Shown here one piece after another: positions 1 to 9,197 of a stretch of 64,000 nucleotides of DNA. The notes beneath the pieces are model-generated. The model had not been told where the DNA came from. It saw only the letters and a list, made by a program, of their open reading frames with translations, and did not search any database. The stretch covers positions 2,338,501 through 2,402,500 of the forward strand of contig NZ_CP028960.1 of the NCBI RefSeq assembly GCF_003071365.1. Direction: 5' to 3'. The stretch's first letter is position 1. Each line of letters starts with the position of its first letter. The DNA comes from Methyloceanibacter sp. wino2 (GTDB lineage: Bacteria > Pseudomonadota > Alphaproteobacteria > Rhizobiales > Methyloligellaceae). The translations under genes were made by a program, and so were the position numbers.

Positions 1-1
1 C

Positions 2-208
2 GCCGTGTACGAAAAAGCCGATGCGGGCTTCGCGGAGCGGTATCTCGAGATGCTTTCCGCGGGCGGCACGAAGCATCACAGGGAACTTTTGAAGCCTTTC
101 GGTCTTGATGCATCGGAGCCCCATTTCTGGTCCATGGGTCTCAAGGTGATTGAGGGCTTTATCGACGAGCTCGAAGAGATGGACCGGGCGGTGGTCGCGG
201 AGGCCTAG
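2..208 (+). CDS. Oligoendopeptidase F family M3 metallopeptidase, C-terminal end (partial)
   Basis: Only the last 68 codons are inside the window; the frame is open to the left edge. The visible end, with FAERYLEMLSAGGTKHH followed by LKPFGLDASEPHFW and an acidic helix, matches the conserved C-terminus of PepF-type zinc oligopeptidases (M3 family), which degrade peptides in the cytoplasm. The catalytic HExxH motif would be upstream and is not visible. The stop is followed after 5 bases by the start of the DUF6790 membrane protein, so the two may be co-transcribed. The family call rests on the C-terminal signature only. Confidence 0.72.
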   Translation, partial: AVYEKADAGFAERYLEMLSAGGTKHHRELLKPFGLDASEPHFWSMGLKVIEGFIDELEEMDRAVVAEA

Positions 209-213
209 AAGAC

Positions 214-807
214 ATGAGTCAGGTTGCGCTGGTTCCCCTTCTTGCTTGGGTTGCCGCGTTAGCCTGTTGGGGTATCGCGTTGTGGCGCGCTCCCCGGCCC
301 CTGCTGCGCTGGTTCGTACTGGACCGGGCTCTGCGCTACGTCTTCATCTTTCCGCTCGGGCTGCTCGGGATTTGGGCGTTCATTGGTCACGTCATGTTTC
401 CCGCCCAGTCCGCCGCCGCAATCGGCTGGCCGCCGAGCCCGTTCCAGTTCGAGGTGGGCTACGCGAATCTCGGGCTCGGCCTTGCGAGCCTCTATGCGGC
501 CTTCACGACGTTCTATGCGCGGGTCGCCGTGGCGATTGCCGCTTCCTGCTTCCTGGTCGGCGCGGGCATCGGCCATGTGCACGACATCATGGCGTACAAC
601 AACCTAACACCGGGCAACGCGGGGCCGATCCTCGTAACGGATTTTCTGACGCCGATGGCGGTGCTGGCCCTGTTGATCGCGTCCGCGCGGCGGCCGAAGC
701 AGCGGCCTCGTTCGCCGGACTCCGCGGCGCTGGAAGCCGAGATAGAAGTGGCGCGCGACGCCATGCGCTCCTATCGCGAAGCGCTCGACAGATTCGTCAA
801 AAGCTAG
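214..807 (+). CDS. DUF6790 family integral membrane protein
   Basis: 197 residues with about five hydrophobic segments (roughly residues 5-25, 42-64, 84-104, 108-126 and 143-158) and a charged C-terminal helix, so an inner-membrane protein. The central block IGWPPSPFQFEVGYANLG (about residues 71-88) is the signature of the DUF6790 family, whose function is unknown. It starts 5 bases after the peptidase gene. Substrate and partners cannot be inferred from the sequence. Confidence 0.7.
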   Translation: MSQVALVPLLAWVAALACWGIALWRAPRPLLRWFVLDRALRYVFIFPLGLLGIWAFIGHVMFPAQSAAAIGWPPSPFQFEVGYANLGLGLASLYAAFTTFYARVAVAIAASCFLVGAGIGHVHDIMAYNNLTPGNAGPILVTDFLTPMAVLALLIASARRPKQRPRSPDSAALEAEIEVARDAMRSYREALDRFVKS

Positions 808-833
808 GGCCTAAGGCCGAGCGCAGCAGGCGA

Positions 834-1304
834 TCAGTGCTGCGCGAAGACTTCCGTGCTGCCGTCCTTCTTCACGAGAAGAACCTCATAGGGATCCGTC
901 TTGCCGTCCGGCTGCTCCATGCCGGGGGAACCGAGCGGCATGTCGGGCACGGCGAGGCCGATGGCGTCGGGGCGCTCCTCGAGAAGCCGCTTGATATCGC
1001 CGGCGGGGACGTGACCTTCGATCGTATAGCCGTCGATTTGCGCCGTGTGGCATGAGGCGAGTTTCGGTCCGATGCCGGCCTGGGCTTTGATGCGATTGAG
1101 CATGCCCTGGGTCGTGTTCTTCGTCGAAACCGTGAACCCGTTCTCGGTGAGATAGTCGGCCCATTTCTGACAACAGCCGCAGGTCGGCGATTTCCAGACC
1201 TCGATCGCGGGGCTCGCTTCCGATGACGCATGGGCGGGCAGGGCGGCGGCAAGCGCGCTTACGAACAGTGTGGCGGCAATGATGAGAGGACGTGTCAAAA
1301 TCAT
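834..1304 (-). CDS. DUF411 domain-containing exported metal-binding protein
   Basis: 156 residues. The start at 1304 is chosen because AAGGAG lies 6 bases upstream; an in-frame ATG at 1334 has no such site. A signal peptide (about residues 1-27, ending in AHA) is followed by a DUF411 domain with the CxCC motif SPTCGCCQKW near residue 40, then the conserved SCHTAQIDGYTIEGHVPA and P(L/M)GSPGME blocks. DUF411 proteins occur near copper-handling genes and are thought to bind metal in the periplasm. No copper genes are adjacent here. It lies just downstream of, and in the same direction as, the EEP-family gene. Confidence 0.85.
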   Translation of the reverse strand: MILTRPLIIAATLFVSALAAALPAHASSEASPAIEVWKSPTCGCCQKWADYLTENGFTVSTKNTTQGMLNRIKAQAGIGPKLASCHTAQIDGYTIEGHVPAGDIKRLLEERPDAIGLAVPDMPLGSPGMEQPDGKTDPYEVLLVKKDGSTEVFAQH

Positions 1305-1346
1305 CACGGGCTCCTTGAGCAGAAACGGGGCCAAGCGGCCCGCATC

Positions 1347-2288
1347 CTAGTCCACGAAAGCGATATCGGCGACCACGGGCAGGTGGTCGGATTCGAGCCG
1401 GTTCGCAACCGTCAGATCGATCTTCGACAGTTGCGGGGAGACGAAGACATTGTCGATGGGCAGCACCGGCACGAGGGGCAGCGCCTTCCAACGCGCGGGC
1501 CATGTGGGCACGAACGTGTTGAACCTGCCCAATCCCGTCGCGGCGGAGAACTTGTGGGCCTTGTGTGTCCACGGCGCGGCGTTGAAGTCGCCTGCGACGA
1601 TGACGGGGCCGGTAAGGCTCTGCACGAACTTGGTCAGGTGCTCGTAATCGTTCTTCTGCTGCGACGCATAGAACGGCCGCGACATGTGTGCGCCGACGAT
1701 GTTGACCTCGCGGCCTTCCACGTCGAGCTTCGCCCAGGCCACGATCAGCGATTGCCAATAGGGTTGGTCCGGACGATCCAGGCGGCTCTTTTCCACGATG
1801 GGATATTTGGACAGGATCACAAGGCCGTGCTTGCCCGCCTGGTGGGGGTAGGTCTCTTGCATGTCCCGAAGGAAGCCCTCGTGCTTCCAGCGGATTTCTT
1901 CCAGCACCACGACGTCCGGCTCAGTCTCGGCCAGAAACGCTTCGACCTTTTGCAGGTGAAGATCACCCTTGCCCCACATGTTGAACGTCGCCACGCGCAA
2001 GAACCGTTCGGCATTCTCCGGCGCGTTTGCAGCCGCCCCGGAAAGGTTCGGGATCAACGTGGCGAGTGCGATCGCCAGAAGCGCGCCGGTCGTGACAATC
2101 AGCATGCGGCTGCGCAAGGCGAGGCTCAGGAGAAGGAGCACGGCGAGGCCGACCGCAAGCAGAAGCAGGCCGTTGTTCACGATGTCGAGCGCCGGATAGG
2201 TCTCCGCCAGCCCGCCGATAACGAGGGCCGCTGCCGCGAACAGGCAGCCGGCAATGATGGCGGCTTTGAGCATTTTCGAGTACGGCAT
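1347..2288 (-). CDS. Endonuclease/exonuclease/phosphatase family protein, membrane-anchored
   Basis: 313 residues. Three hydrophobic segments (about residues 8-28, 38-58 and 62-80) anchor it in the inner membrane, followed by an EEP (DNase I-like) domain. Visible catalytic motifs are ATFNMWGKGD (about 100-109), the metal-ligand glutamates near 130-131, GDFNAAPW (233-240) and the terminal SDHLPVVADI. The domain presumably faces the periplasm, as in related bacterial YafD/EEP membrane proteins, but the substrate (nucleic acid, phosphoester or lipid headgroup) cannot be told. It ends 42 bases before the DUF411 start. Confidence 0.85.
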   Translation of the reverse strand: MPYSKMLKAAIIAGCLFAAAALVIGGLAETYPALDIVNNGLLLLAVGLAVLLLLSLALRSRMLIVTTGALLAIALATLIPNLSGAAANAPENAERFLRVATFNMWGKGDLHLQKVEAFLAETEPDVVVLEEIRWKHEGFLRDMQETYPHQAGKHGLVILSKYPIVEKSRLDRPDQPYWQSLIVAWAKLDVEGREVNIVGAHMSRPFYASQQKNDYEHLTKFVQSLTGPVIVAGDFNAAPWTHKAHKFSAATGLGRFNTFVPTWPARWKALPLVPVLPIDNVFVSPQLSKIDLTVANRLESDHLPVVADIAFVD

Positions 2289-2395
2289 GAAAAGTTTGTT
2301 CTGGACGTGACGATGTGAGGATCGGCTATCGTGTGGCCGGATTCGCGATCCTATATGTGGTGTATCCCATTGATAGGGGAAGGGTTACGGAATTC

Positions 2396-3835
2396 ATGAA
2401 CGATTTGTCCGACCGTTCGGGTGGTGCGCCGAAGGACGATCCGGAGGCCACGGATCGCGAAAAGAACCGCTTCAGCGCGCGGGCCCTGCGCTACGGCCGG
2501 GTCGGCGCGAATGTGGGTGGCGTTGCCGCGCGCATGGCAGGGCGGCGCTTGTTCGGGCTCGACTCGGAGACCGAGAAGGAAGCCGCGGCGCTCGCGATGG
2601 CGCTGGGCGGGCTCAAGGGCCCCATCATGAAGGTGGCGCAGCTCCTCGCGACCATTCCCGATGCGCTGCCGCCAGAATACGCCGAGGCCCTCGGCAAGCT
2701 GCAGAGCCACGCACCGCCCATGGGCCGCGGGTTCGTCAAGCGGCGGATGGCCGCCGAGCTCGGCCCGGGATGGGAAAGCAAGTTCGCCAGCTTCGAGTAT
2801 GAGGCCGCGGCGTCGGCCTCTCTCGGCCAGGTTCATCGGGCGGTTGCTCACGACGGACGGGACCTCGCGGTCAAGCTGCAGTACCCGGACATGCGCTCCG
2901 CCGTCGAAGCGGACCTGGTGCAGCTCGGCATGCTGTTCTCCGTGCACCGGCGCATGCGGCCCGCGGTCGAGACGTCCGAAGTGCTGAAGGAACTGTCGGA
3001 GCGTTTGCGCGAGGAACTCGATTATCGGCGCGAGGCCGGGATGACCCGCCTCTATGGCGAGATTTTCTCGAGCGACGCCCGCGTGCGGGTGCCGGAGGTA
3101 TTGCCGGCGCTATCAACGGACCGTGTGCTGACGATGACGTGGCTCGAGGGGAGAAAGCTCCTCGACTACAAAGACAGCTCGCTCGAAGACCGCAATGCCA
3201 TCGCACAGGCCATGTTCCGCGCTTGGTGGTATCCGTTCAGCCATTACGGTGTCATTCACGGCGATCCGCATCTCGGCAATTACACGGTGTTCGAGGACGG
3301 TGCGGGCCGGGCTGCCGGGATCAACCTGCTCGACTATGGCTGTATGCGGACTTTCGCGCCCAAGTTCATCCAGGGTGTGATCGATCTCTACAACGGGCTG
3401 CTACGCGACGACCGGACCTTGGTCGTGCATGCCTACGAGACATGGGGTTTCGCCGGCCTGTCGAACGAGCTCATCGATATTTTGAACATCTGGGCCCGGT
3501 TCATCTACGGCCCGATGCTGGACGATCGTGTGCGCACGATCGCGGACGACGTAGATCCGGGCATGTACGGGCGGAGAGAAGCCTTTCAGGTGCATCAGGC
3601 GCTACGCGACAAGGGGCCCGTCACCATTCCCCGCGAGTTCGTGTTCATGGATCGCGCCGCGATCGGACTCGGCGGCGTGTTCCTGCATCTGAATGCGGCG
3701 CTGAATTTCCACGACCTCTTCGACGAAGCCATTGCGGGCGTCGATGTGGGTACCGTTACGCAGCGCCAGTCGGAGGCCTTCTCGTTGGCGGGCGTGCCGC
3801 TTCCCGGCGCCGATGCGTCTGAGACAGTTTCCTGA
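2396..3835 (+). CDS. ABC1/UbiB (AarF/ADCK) atypical kinase family protein
   Basis: 479 residues; ATG at 2396 is preceded by GGGGAAGGG. Family landmarks: the N-terminal extension with KVAQ (79-82) where the family usually has KxGQ, the A-loop SASLGQVH (140-147), the VAIK-like lysine K160, the ExD-type EELDYRREA (206-214), the catalytic loop HGDPHLGNY (288-296) and the metal-binding DYG (313-315). These proteins use an atypical kinase/ATPase fold and support ubiquinone and lipid metabolism. No ubi gene is adjacent and no C-terminal membrane helices are evident, so this is better called an ABC1 paralogue than UbiB itself. Confidence 0.88.
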   Translation: MNDLSDRSGGAPKDDPEATDREKNRFSARALRYGRVGANVGGVAARMAGRRLFGLDSETEKEAAALAMALGGLKGPIMKVAQLLATIPDALPPEYAEALGKLQSHAPPMGRGFVKRRMAAELGPGWESKFASFEYEAAASASLGQVHRAVAHDGRDLAVKLQYPDMRSAVEADLVQLGMLFSVHRRMRPAVETSEVLKELSERLREELDYRREAGMTRLYGEIFSSDARVRVPEVLPALSTDRVLTMTWLEGRKLLDYKDSSLEDRNAIAQAMFRAWWYPFSHYGVIHGDPHLGNYTVFEDGAGRAAGINLLDYGCMRTFAPKFIQGVIDLYNGLLRDDRTLVVHAYETWGFAGLSNELIDILNIWARFIYGPMLDDRVRTIADDVDPGMYGRREAFQVHQALRDKGPVTIPREFVFMDRAAIGLGGVFLHLNAALNFHDLFDEAIAGVDVGTVTQRQSEAFSLAGVPLPGADASETVS

Positions 3836-3937
3836 CAAATACGCGACAAGGGTTGTGATTGCACGCCACATGCCCGAGGATTCGCCAACGACCCGACATT
3901 CACCGGAACCGATGTTCATCGGAAGGAGGGGCTGGCG

Positions 3938-4417
3938 ATGGAGTGGCTGATCAACGATGCGCTGCCGGTGCTGGCGCGCATCTTCATTGTCTGGATTTTT
4001 CCATTCAGTTTCATCGATAAGATCATCAATCACGAGGCGGCGGTGAAGCAGGCGTCCTCGAGCTGGCTTCCGGGCGGGGCGGCGCTGCTCTATCCGGCCA
4101 TGGCTGTCGAGCTGCTGACGCCGCCGATGATCGTGTTCGGCTTCTACGACGGCATCGCCGCGTTTGTTCTGGCCGGTTACTGCGCCATCACCGCGCTCCT
4201 GTTCCACAACTTCTGGAGCTACCCGCGCTTCTGGTCGTCGGACAGCGAGGGCTATCCCCATGTCTGGGACTTCTTCAAGAATTTCGGTCTCGTCGGCGGA
4301 CTGATCTTCGTGATGCTCGCGAGCGGGTTCTTCCAGGGTGCGGAAAAGGAAATCGAGGAGGTCACGATGCTGACACCGGAGATTTCAACCGTTGCTGGGG
4401 CGCCGGAGGCCCGTTGA
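3938..4417 (+). CDS. DoxX family membrane protein
   Basis: 159 residues with four hydrophobic segments, about residues 10-28, 48-70, 73-92 and 110-130, typical of DoxX small membrane proteins. A strong AAGGAGG site lies upstream of the ATG. It is followed after 4 bases by a cupin and then a two-domain VOC protein, all in the same direction, so the three probably form an operon. DoxX proteins are often found with oxidative or thiol stress functions; the electron acceptor or substrate here is unknown. Confidence 0.8.
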   Translation: MEWLINDALPVLARIFIVWIFPFSFIDKIINHEAAVKQASSSWLPGGAALLYPAMAVELLTPPMIVFGFYDGIAAFVLAGYCAITALLFHNFWSYPRFWSSDSEGYPHVWDFFKNFGLVGGLIFVMLASGFFQGAEKEIEEVTMLTPEISTVAGAPEAR

Positions 4418-4421
4418 CTCC

Positions 4422-4868
4422 ATGAAGGCGCCGACACTCTCCTATTGGCACGTTTGGACGGGCGACGATGGGGGTACCCGTCAGACTCGATGCGCGCTCA
4501 CGAATTTCGCTATGCAGAGCATGGGCGGGAACGCCGCGCCGCAATGGAACGCGGAGATCTGCGAGTCGAAGGCCAACGTGATGGTGTGCGTACTGCCGGT
4601 CGGATGGGTGGGCGATTGGCACGAGAACCCCAAACCGCAATGGATCATTCCGCTGTCGGGGACGTGGTACGTGGAAACCATGGATGGCACGCGCGTCGAG
4701 ATGGGGCCGGGCGAGATTTCCTTCGGCGCCGATCAGCATACGAAGCCCGATGCGGACGGGCATTTCGGTCACAAGTCGGGCACCGTAGGCAAGGAGCCCG
4801 CGACGCTCATGCTCGTGCAGCTGGACGATCCCCGTTTCGTGGCTGCCCGTCCGGGAATTTTTGGATAA
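4422..4868 (+). CDS. Cupin domain-containing protein
   Basis: 148 residues from the ATG at 4422, 4 bases after the DoxX stop. A single cupin barrel is visible: the first motif lies around GDWHENPKPQWIIPLSGTWYVE and the second around GPGEISFGADQHT. A glycine- and histidine-containing metal site is therefore likely. No other domain and no signal peptide are seen. It sits between a DoxX protein and a VOC-fold protein; both cupins and VOC proteins are metal-dependent enzyme folds, so a small-molecule conversion or detoxification role is an inference only. Confidence 0.7.
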   Translation: MKAPTLSYWHVWTGDDGGTRQTRCALTNFAMQSMGGNAAPQWNAEICESKANVMVCVLPVGWVGDWHENPKPQWIIPLSGTWYVETMDGTRVEMGPGEISFGADQHTKPDADGHFGHKSGTVGKEPATLMLVQLDDPRFVAARPGIFG

Positions 4869-4880
4869 GGACGTTGCCGC

Positions 4881-5798
4881 ATGCCTGTCACGCAGCTTGT
4901 CCATGTCGACATCACGGTCGCCGATCTCGACCGGGCGGTAGGCTTCTTCCGTGACGGGCTCGGGCTGGAACCGGGTCCGGTCCAGAGCTCTCAGGACATG
5001 CAGTGGAATGCGCTTCTGGGACTTGAGCCCGGAACGCACATGCGGACAGCCGATATTTGCTTCGACCGCGAAACGCTGAGGCTCACGGCGTTCGATCCGT
5101 CCGGGGTGCCGTATCCGACCCCGCGCGCCTCGAATGATCCATGGTTCGAGCACGTGGCCTTGGTCGCCGGCAATATTGAGGCCGTGTGGACCCGGCTCGA
5201 GGAACAGAAGCCGGAAGCCGTCACAGCGGGGGCGCCCGTGCTGTTGCCGCCGAATACCGGCAGCGTGACCGCGTTCAAGTTCCGCGATCCGGAGGGACAT
5301 CCGCTTGAGTTGATCTCGTTTCCGCAAGGGGTCGGTGATCCCCGCTGGCAGACGGGCGGCGCCGGCATTCGCGGCTTTGACCACACCGCGATCGTCGTGA
5401 CCGACCTCGACCGCAGCCTCGCATTCTACACCGGGCTGTTCGGGATGAAGATCGGCGGGCGTTCCCTCAATCAGGGGCCCTGTCAGGATCTCCTCGACGG
5501 ACTTCCCGGTTGCCTCGTCGACGTGGTGGCGCTCCAGCCCCAAGATCAGCCGACGCCCCATGTGGAGCTGCTGCACTACCGGGAGCCGCCGGGACCCGCA
5601 CCTCTGCCGCCGCCGCAAGCGAACGACGTGGCTTCGATCCGGCAGGTCCACCGGGTGGAGGGGCTGGACGCGCTCGTACAGGCCCTGAAATCAGCCGGTG
5701 TGACCTTCCTTTCGGACGGTCTCGTCAGGCTCGCGGATGGTGGAAACGGGGCCACCGTCCGGGACCCGGATGGGCACATGATCGTACTATTGGACTAG
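4881..5798 (+). CDS. Tandem VOC (glyoxalase/dioxygenase-fold) protein
   Basis: 305 residues made of two vicinal-oxygen-chelate domains: the first runs about residues 3-155 (QLVHVDITVADLDRAVGFF ... DPEGHPLELISF) and the second about 168-305 (RGFDHTAIVVTDLDRSLAFY ... DPDGHMIVLLD). Each starts with a histidine metal ligand and ends with an acidic one (PEGHPLEL, PDGHMIVL), the pattern of glyoxalase, extradiol dioxygenase and bleomycin-resistance proteins. The substrate is not predictable. It is the last gene of the DoxX-cupin-VOC run. Confidence 0.85.
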   Translation: MPVTQLVHVDITVADLDRAVGFFRDGLGLEPGPVQSSQDMQWNALLGLEPGTHMRTADICFDRETLRLTAFDPSGVPYPTPRASNDPWFEHVALVAGNIEAVWTRLEEQKPEAVTAGAPVLLPPNTGSVTAFKFRDPEGHPLELISFPQGVGDPRWQTGGAGIRGFDHTAIVVTDLDRSLAFYTGLFGMKIGGRSLNQGPCQDLLDGLPGCLVDVVALQPQDQPTPHVELLHYREPPGPAPLPPPQANDVASIRQVHRVEGLDALVQALKSAGVTFLSDGLVRLADGGNGATVRDPDGHMIVLLD

Positions 5799-5934
5799 CT
5801 CCGGACGCTTCCTGCTCACCTGAGGATTATTGCGGCAGGCCCCTTAGTCTGCTATTTCCGGATGATGCGACGATGTCGCGACGTGGGCGCGAAACAGTCG
5901 CCAAGCAAAGACAAAGATCTAGGGGGATAACCGG

Positions 5935-6078
5935 ATGCACATTGATCCCAAAGAGGGCCACCCGGAAATGGATTACGCCGAGCATCTCGGCACGTACAAG
6001 CTCTTCTGCGGCCTGTTCCTTTGGGGCACGCTTGCCTGCGTGGCGATTGTCGCGGGCATGGGCTTCTTCCTCACCTAG
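5935..6078 (+). CDS. aa3-type cytochrome c oxidase subunit IV, small (47 aa)
   Basis: 47-residue peptide starting at ATG 5935 behind AGGGGG. It has a short polar N-terminus ending in MDYAEHLGTYK, then one transmembrane helix (about residues 22-46), the hallmark of the alphaproteobacterial COX IV peptide that binds the aa3 oxidase core. It sits immediately before the transhydrogenase genes, its usual place in this group, while the oxidase catalytic subunits are elsewhere. The peptide is short, but the family match and context are clear. Confidence 0.88.
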   Translation: MHIDPKEGHPEMDYAEHLGTYKLFCGLFLWGTLACVAIVAGMGFFLT

Positions 6079-6191
6079 GCTGAAGGCCTACCACGGATGG
6101 GAGGTGCCTGACCTCCCGCTCTTCTAGAACCCGACAGCGCTCGGCGCACCGTCAATAGTGGATGGGTGCGCCCGCAGCAAAGGGAGCCAAG

Positions 6192-7334
6192 ATGATTGCA
6201 ATTGGCGTACCCGCGGAAGGCTCCGAGGAGCCTCGGATCGGCCTTACCCCCGAGACCGTCAAGAAGCTGGTGAAAGCCGGCGCCAAGGTCACGGTGCGGT
6301 CTGGCGCGGGGCTTCGATCCCATTTCAGCGACGAGGATTACAAAGAGGCCGGCGCGTCGATCGCCAAGTCCGACGAGGACGCGGTATCCGGTGCGGATGT
6401 GGTTTTCACCGTCCGGCGTCCGTCCGTCGACCTTGCCAAGGCGATGAAGAAGGGCGCTTCCCTGATCGGCATGCTGGATCCGTTCTCGGACAAGGCCGGT
6501 CTCGAGGCCCTTGCCAAGACCGGCGTGTCGCTGTTCGCCATGGAGTTCATGCCGCGCATCACGCGCGCCCAAAGTATGGACGTCCTGTCCTCGCAATCGA
6601 ACCTCGCGGGCTACAAGGCGGTGGTCAATGCAGCCGCCGCGTTCGAGCGGGCCTTGCCGATGATGATGACCGCGGCGGGTACGGTCCCGGCCGCACGCGT
6701 CTTCGTCATGGGTGTCGGCGTGGCTGGGCTCCAGGCGATCGCCACCGCGCGCCGCCTCGGCGCTATCGTGACCGCGACCGATGTGCGGCCTGCCGTGAAG
6801 GAGCAGGTGGCTTCGCTCGGCGCGAAGTTCATCGCGGTCGAGGACGAGGAATTCAAGCAGGCCGAGACGTCCGGCGGCTACGCCAAGGAAATGTCTGACG
6901 AGTACAAGAAGAAGCAGGCCGAGCTCGTCGCCGAGCACGTCAAGAACCAGGACATCGTCATCACGACCGCGCTCATCCCGGGGCGTCCGGCGCCGAAGCT
7001 GATCTCGACCGCGATGATCGAAAGCATGAAGCCGGGCTCCATCATCGTGGATCTTGCGGCGGAGCGCGGCGGGAACGCGGAACTGACCAAGCCCGGCGAG
7101 ACCGCCGAGCACAAGGGTGTGCGCATTTTCGGCCAGCTGAACCTGCCCGGTCAGGTGCCGGTCAACGCCTCCAGCCTCTATGCGCGGAACCTTCAGGCGT
7201 TCATCGAGCCGTTCATCGACAAGGAAACCAAAGAGCTCGCCATCGATTGGGAAGACGAATTGGCTATCGGCACGGCGATTGCCCGTGACGGTGCGATCGT
7301 CAACGAGCGGGTTGCCGGAGGGAAGACATCATGA
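6192..7334 (+). CDS. pntAA: NAD(P) transhydrogenase subunit alpha, NAD-binding part
   Basis: 380 residues from ATG 6192, with AGGGAG 5 bases upstream; the in-frame ATG at 6162 lacks a site. This is domain I of the split proton-translocating transhydrogenase, which binds NAD(H) at the cytoplasmic face. Visible are the conserved [20 protein letters not shown] (122-141) and the Rossmann GVGVAG (174-179), followed by the conserved arginine-rich RRLGA. It overlaps pntAB by 4 bases (ATGA), so translation is coupled. The complex reduces NADP+ with NADH, driven by the proton gradient. Confidence 0.96.
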   Translation: MIAIGVPAEGSEEPRIGLTPETVKKLVKAGAKVTVRSGAGLRSHFSDEDYKEAGASIAKSDEDAVSGADVVFTVRRPSVDLAKAMKKGASLIGMLDPFSDKAGLEALAKTGVSLFAMEFMPRITRAQSMDVLSSQSNLAGYKAVVNAAAAFERALPMMMTAAGTVPAARVFVMGVGVAGLQAIATARRLGAIVTATDVRPAVKEQVASLGAKFIAVEDEEFKQAETSGGYAKEMSDEYKKKQAELVAEHVKNQDIVITTALIPGRPAPKLISTAMIESMKPGSIIVDLAAERGGNAELTKPGETAEHKGVRIFGQLNLPGQVPVNASSLYARNLQAFIEPFIDKETKELAIDWEDELAIGTAIARDGAIVNERVAGGKTS

Positions 7335-7747
7335 CGAAAAGGACCCTTCTAACGGGGATCATCGTTGCTCTCGTAGCGCTTGCCTCCGATGCGTTTCTGG
7401 CGGGCGCGGCTCTTGCGGCAGAGGCCGCGGAAGGCGGTGGCCACGATTTCATGTCGCAATTCTCGATCTTCGTGCTGGCGGTGTTCGTCGGCTACTACGT
7501 GGTTTGGAGCGTCACGCCGGCGCTGCATACGCCGCTGATGTCGGTGACCAACGCGGTGTCCTCCGTGATCGTCGTGGGCGCGCTGCTCGCGGTCGCCGTC
7601 GAGGCGGGAGACGCGGTCGCGTCCTCCGGTCATTGGCTGGCGAAGATCCTGGGCTTCGCCGCCCTGATCCTGGCCTCGGTCAATATCTTCGGCGGGTTTC
7701 TCGTGACGCAACGCATGCTCGCCATGTACCGGCGTAAAGACCGCTAG
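7331..7747 (+). CDS. pntAB: NAD(P) transhydrogenase subunit alpha, membrane part
   Basis: 138 residues. After an N-terminal hydrophobic leader there are further helices at about residues 43-65, 74-92 and 98-122; the block [27 protein letters not shown] is the conserved proton-channel segment of the small membrane subunit. Start and pntAA stop overlap (ATGA), and pntB begins 15 bases downstream behind GGGGG. Splitting PntA into two polypeptides is normal in Alphaproteobacteria. Confidence 0.95.
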   Translation: MTKRTLLTGIIVALVALASDAFLAGAALAAEAAEGGGHDFMSQFSIFVLAVFVGYYVVWSVTPALHTPLMSVTNAVSSVIVVGALLAVAVEAGDAVASSGHWLAKILGFAALILASVNIFGGFLVTQRMLAMYRRKDR

Positions 7748-7762
7748 GGGGATCTAAAGAAC

Positions 7763-9157
7763 ATGTCCTCCGAACTCGTCGCACTGCTCTATCTCGTTTC
7801 GGGCGTCCTCTTCATCCTCGCGCTGCGGGGACTGTCGTCGCCGGAGACCTCGCGCCAGGGCAACTACATGGGCATGGCCGGTATGGCCATCGCCGTGGCC
7901 ACCACGCTCGCCGTGGCGCGCCCGGACTCCGGTCTGTCCTGGGGCATGATCATTGCCGGTATCGCCATCGGCGGGACCATCGGCGCCGTCATCGCGCGCC
8001 GTATTCCCATGACGGCGATGCCCGAACTCGTCGCCGCCTTCCACTCGCTGGTGGGTATGGCGGCCGTGCTCGTGGCGGCCGCGGCCTACTATGCGCCCGA
8101 AGCGTTCGGTATTGGGTCGCCCGGCAACATCCGCGTGGCGAGCCTCGTGGAAATGTCCTTGGGCGCGGCCATCGGTGCGGTCACCTTCACCGGGTCGGTC
8201 ATCGCCTTTGCGAAGCTCTCGGGCCGCATGTCGGGTGCGCCGATCATTCTGCCGGCGCGGCATTTCATCAACATTGCGCTCGGAATCGCGCTGATCGCCT
8301 GCATCGTGCTGTTCTGCCAGCAGCAGACGCCGCTCCTCTTCTGGGCGATCGTGGCGCTGTCGCTGCTCCTCGGCATTCTCATCATCGTGCCCATCGGCGG
8401 CGCGGACATGCCGGTCGTGATCTCGATGCTGAACTCGTACTCGGGTTGGGCGGCCGCCGGTATCGGCTTCACGCTGGGTAATACGGCGCTGATCGTCACC
8501 GGCGCGCTGGTCGGCTCCTCGGGCGCGATCCTGTCCTACATCATGTGTAAGGGCATGAACCGCTCCTTCATCAGCGTCATTCTCGGTGGCTTCGGCGGCG
8601 AGACCGCAGGCCCCGCCGGCGACGGCGAGCAGAAGCCGGTCAAGCTCGGCTCGGCCGAGGATGCGGCCTTCCTGATGAAGAACGCGGAGAAAGTCATCAT
8701 CGTCCCCGGTTACGGCATGGCCGTCGCTCAGGCGCAGCATGCGCTGCGGGAAATGACCGACGAACTCAAAGAGGCCGGGGTCGAGGTCAAGTTCGCCATC
8801 CACCCGGTCGCGGGCCGCATGCCGGGGCACATGAACGTGCTGTTGGCCGAGGCCAACGTGCCCTACGACGAGGTGTTCGAACTCGAGGACATCAACTCGG
8901 AATTCGCGCAGACGGACGTGGTCTACATCATCGGCGCCAACGACGTGGTCAATCCGGCCGCAGAAGACGATCCCACATCCCCGATCTACGGCATGCCCGT
9001 GCTGCAGGTGTGGAAGTCCGGGACTGTGCTCTTCAACAAGCGCTCGCTCGCATCCGGCTATGCCGGCATCGACAACCCGGTGTTCTACAAAGACAACACG
9101 ATGATGGTGCTGGGCGACGCCAAGAAGATGACCGAAGAGATCGCCAAAGCGATATAA
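7763..9157 (+). CDS. pntB: NAD(P) transhydrogenase subunit beta
   Basis: 464 residues, the usual length. About nine hydrophobic segments fill residues 1-260 (including MTAMPELVAAFHSLVGMAA with the conserved histidine) and a C-terminal NADP(H)-binding domain III starts near 300 with VIIVPGYGMAVAQAQHAL, then HPVAGRMPGHMNVLLAEANVPYD. It completes the transhydrogenase with pntAA and pntAB. A perfect 10-bp hairpin lies 13 bases after the stop and probably ends the operon. Confidence 0.96.
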   Translation: MSSELVALLYLVSGVLFILALRGLSSPETSRQGNYMGMAGMAIAVATTLAVARPDSGLSWGMIIAGIAIGGTIGAVIARRIPMTAMPELVAAFHSLVGMAAVLVAAAAYYAPEAFGIGSPGNIRVASLVEMSLGAAIGAVTFTGSVIAFAKLSGRMSGAPIILPARHFINIALGIALIACIVLFCQQQTPLLFWAIVALSLLLGILIIVPIGGADMPVVISMLNSYSGWAAAGIGFTLGNTALIVTGALVGSSGAILSYIMCKGMNRSFISVILGGFGGETAGPAGDGEQKPVKLGSAEDAAFLMKNAEKVIIVPGYGMAVAQAQHALREMTDELKEAGVEVKFAIHPVAGRMPGHMNVLLAEANVPYDEVFELEDINSEFAQTDVVYIIGANDVVNPAAEDDPTSPIYGMPVLQVWKSGTVLFNKRSLASGYAGIDNPVFYKDNTMMVLGDAKKMTEEIAKAI

Positions 9158-9170
9158 CAAGGCGATCTAG

Positions 9171-9194
9171 GCCGATGGCCGCGCGGCCATCGGC
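9171..9194 (+). terminator. Hairpin terminator after the pnt operon
   Basis: GCCGATGGCC, loop GCGC, then GGCCATCGGC: a perfect 10-bp stem followed by GCCTTATT. It sits between the pntB stop (9157) and the convergent Crp/Fnr gene stop (9198). The U-tract is poor, so efficiency is uncertain. Confidence 0.6.
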
Positions 9195-9197
9195 GCC

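Noticed and set aside
1230-2318. 362-codon plus-strand open frame over the EEP-family gene
   Set aside because: Fully antisense to a gene with clear catalytic motifs; long antisense frames are expected in GC-rich DNA and this one has no recognisable domain.
4362-5651. 429-codon minus-strand open frame over the DoxX, cupin and VOC genes
   Set aside because: Spans three real genes on the other strand and has the composition of a complementary shadow.
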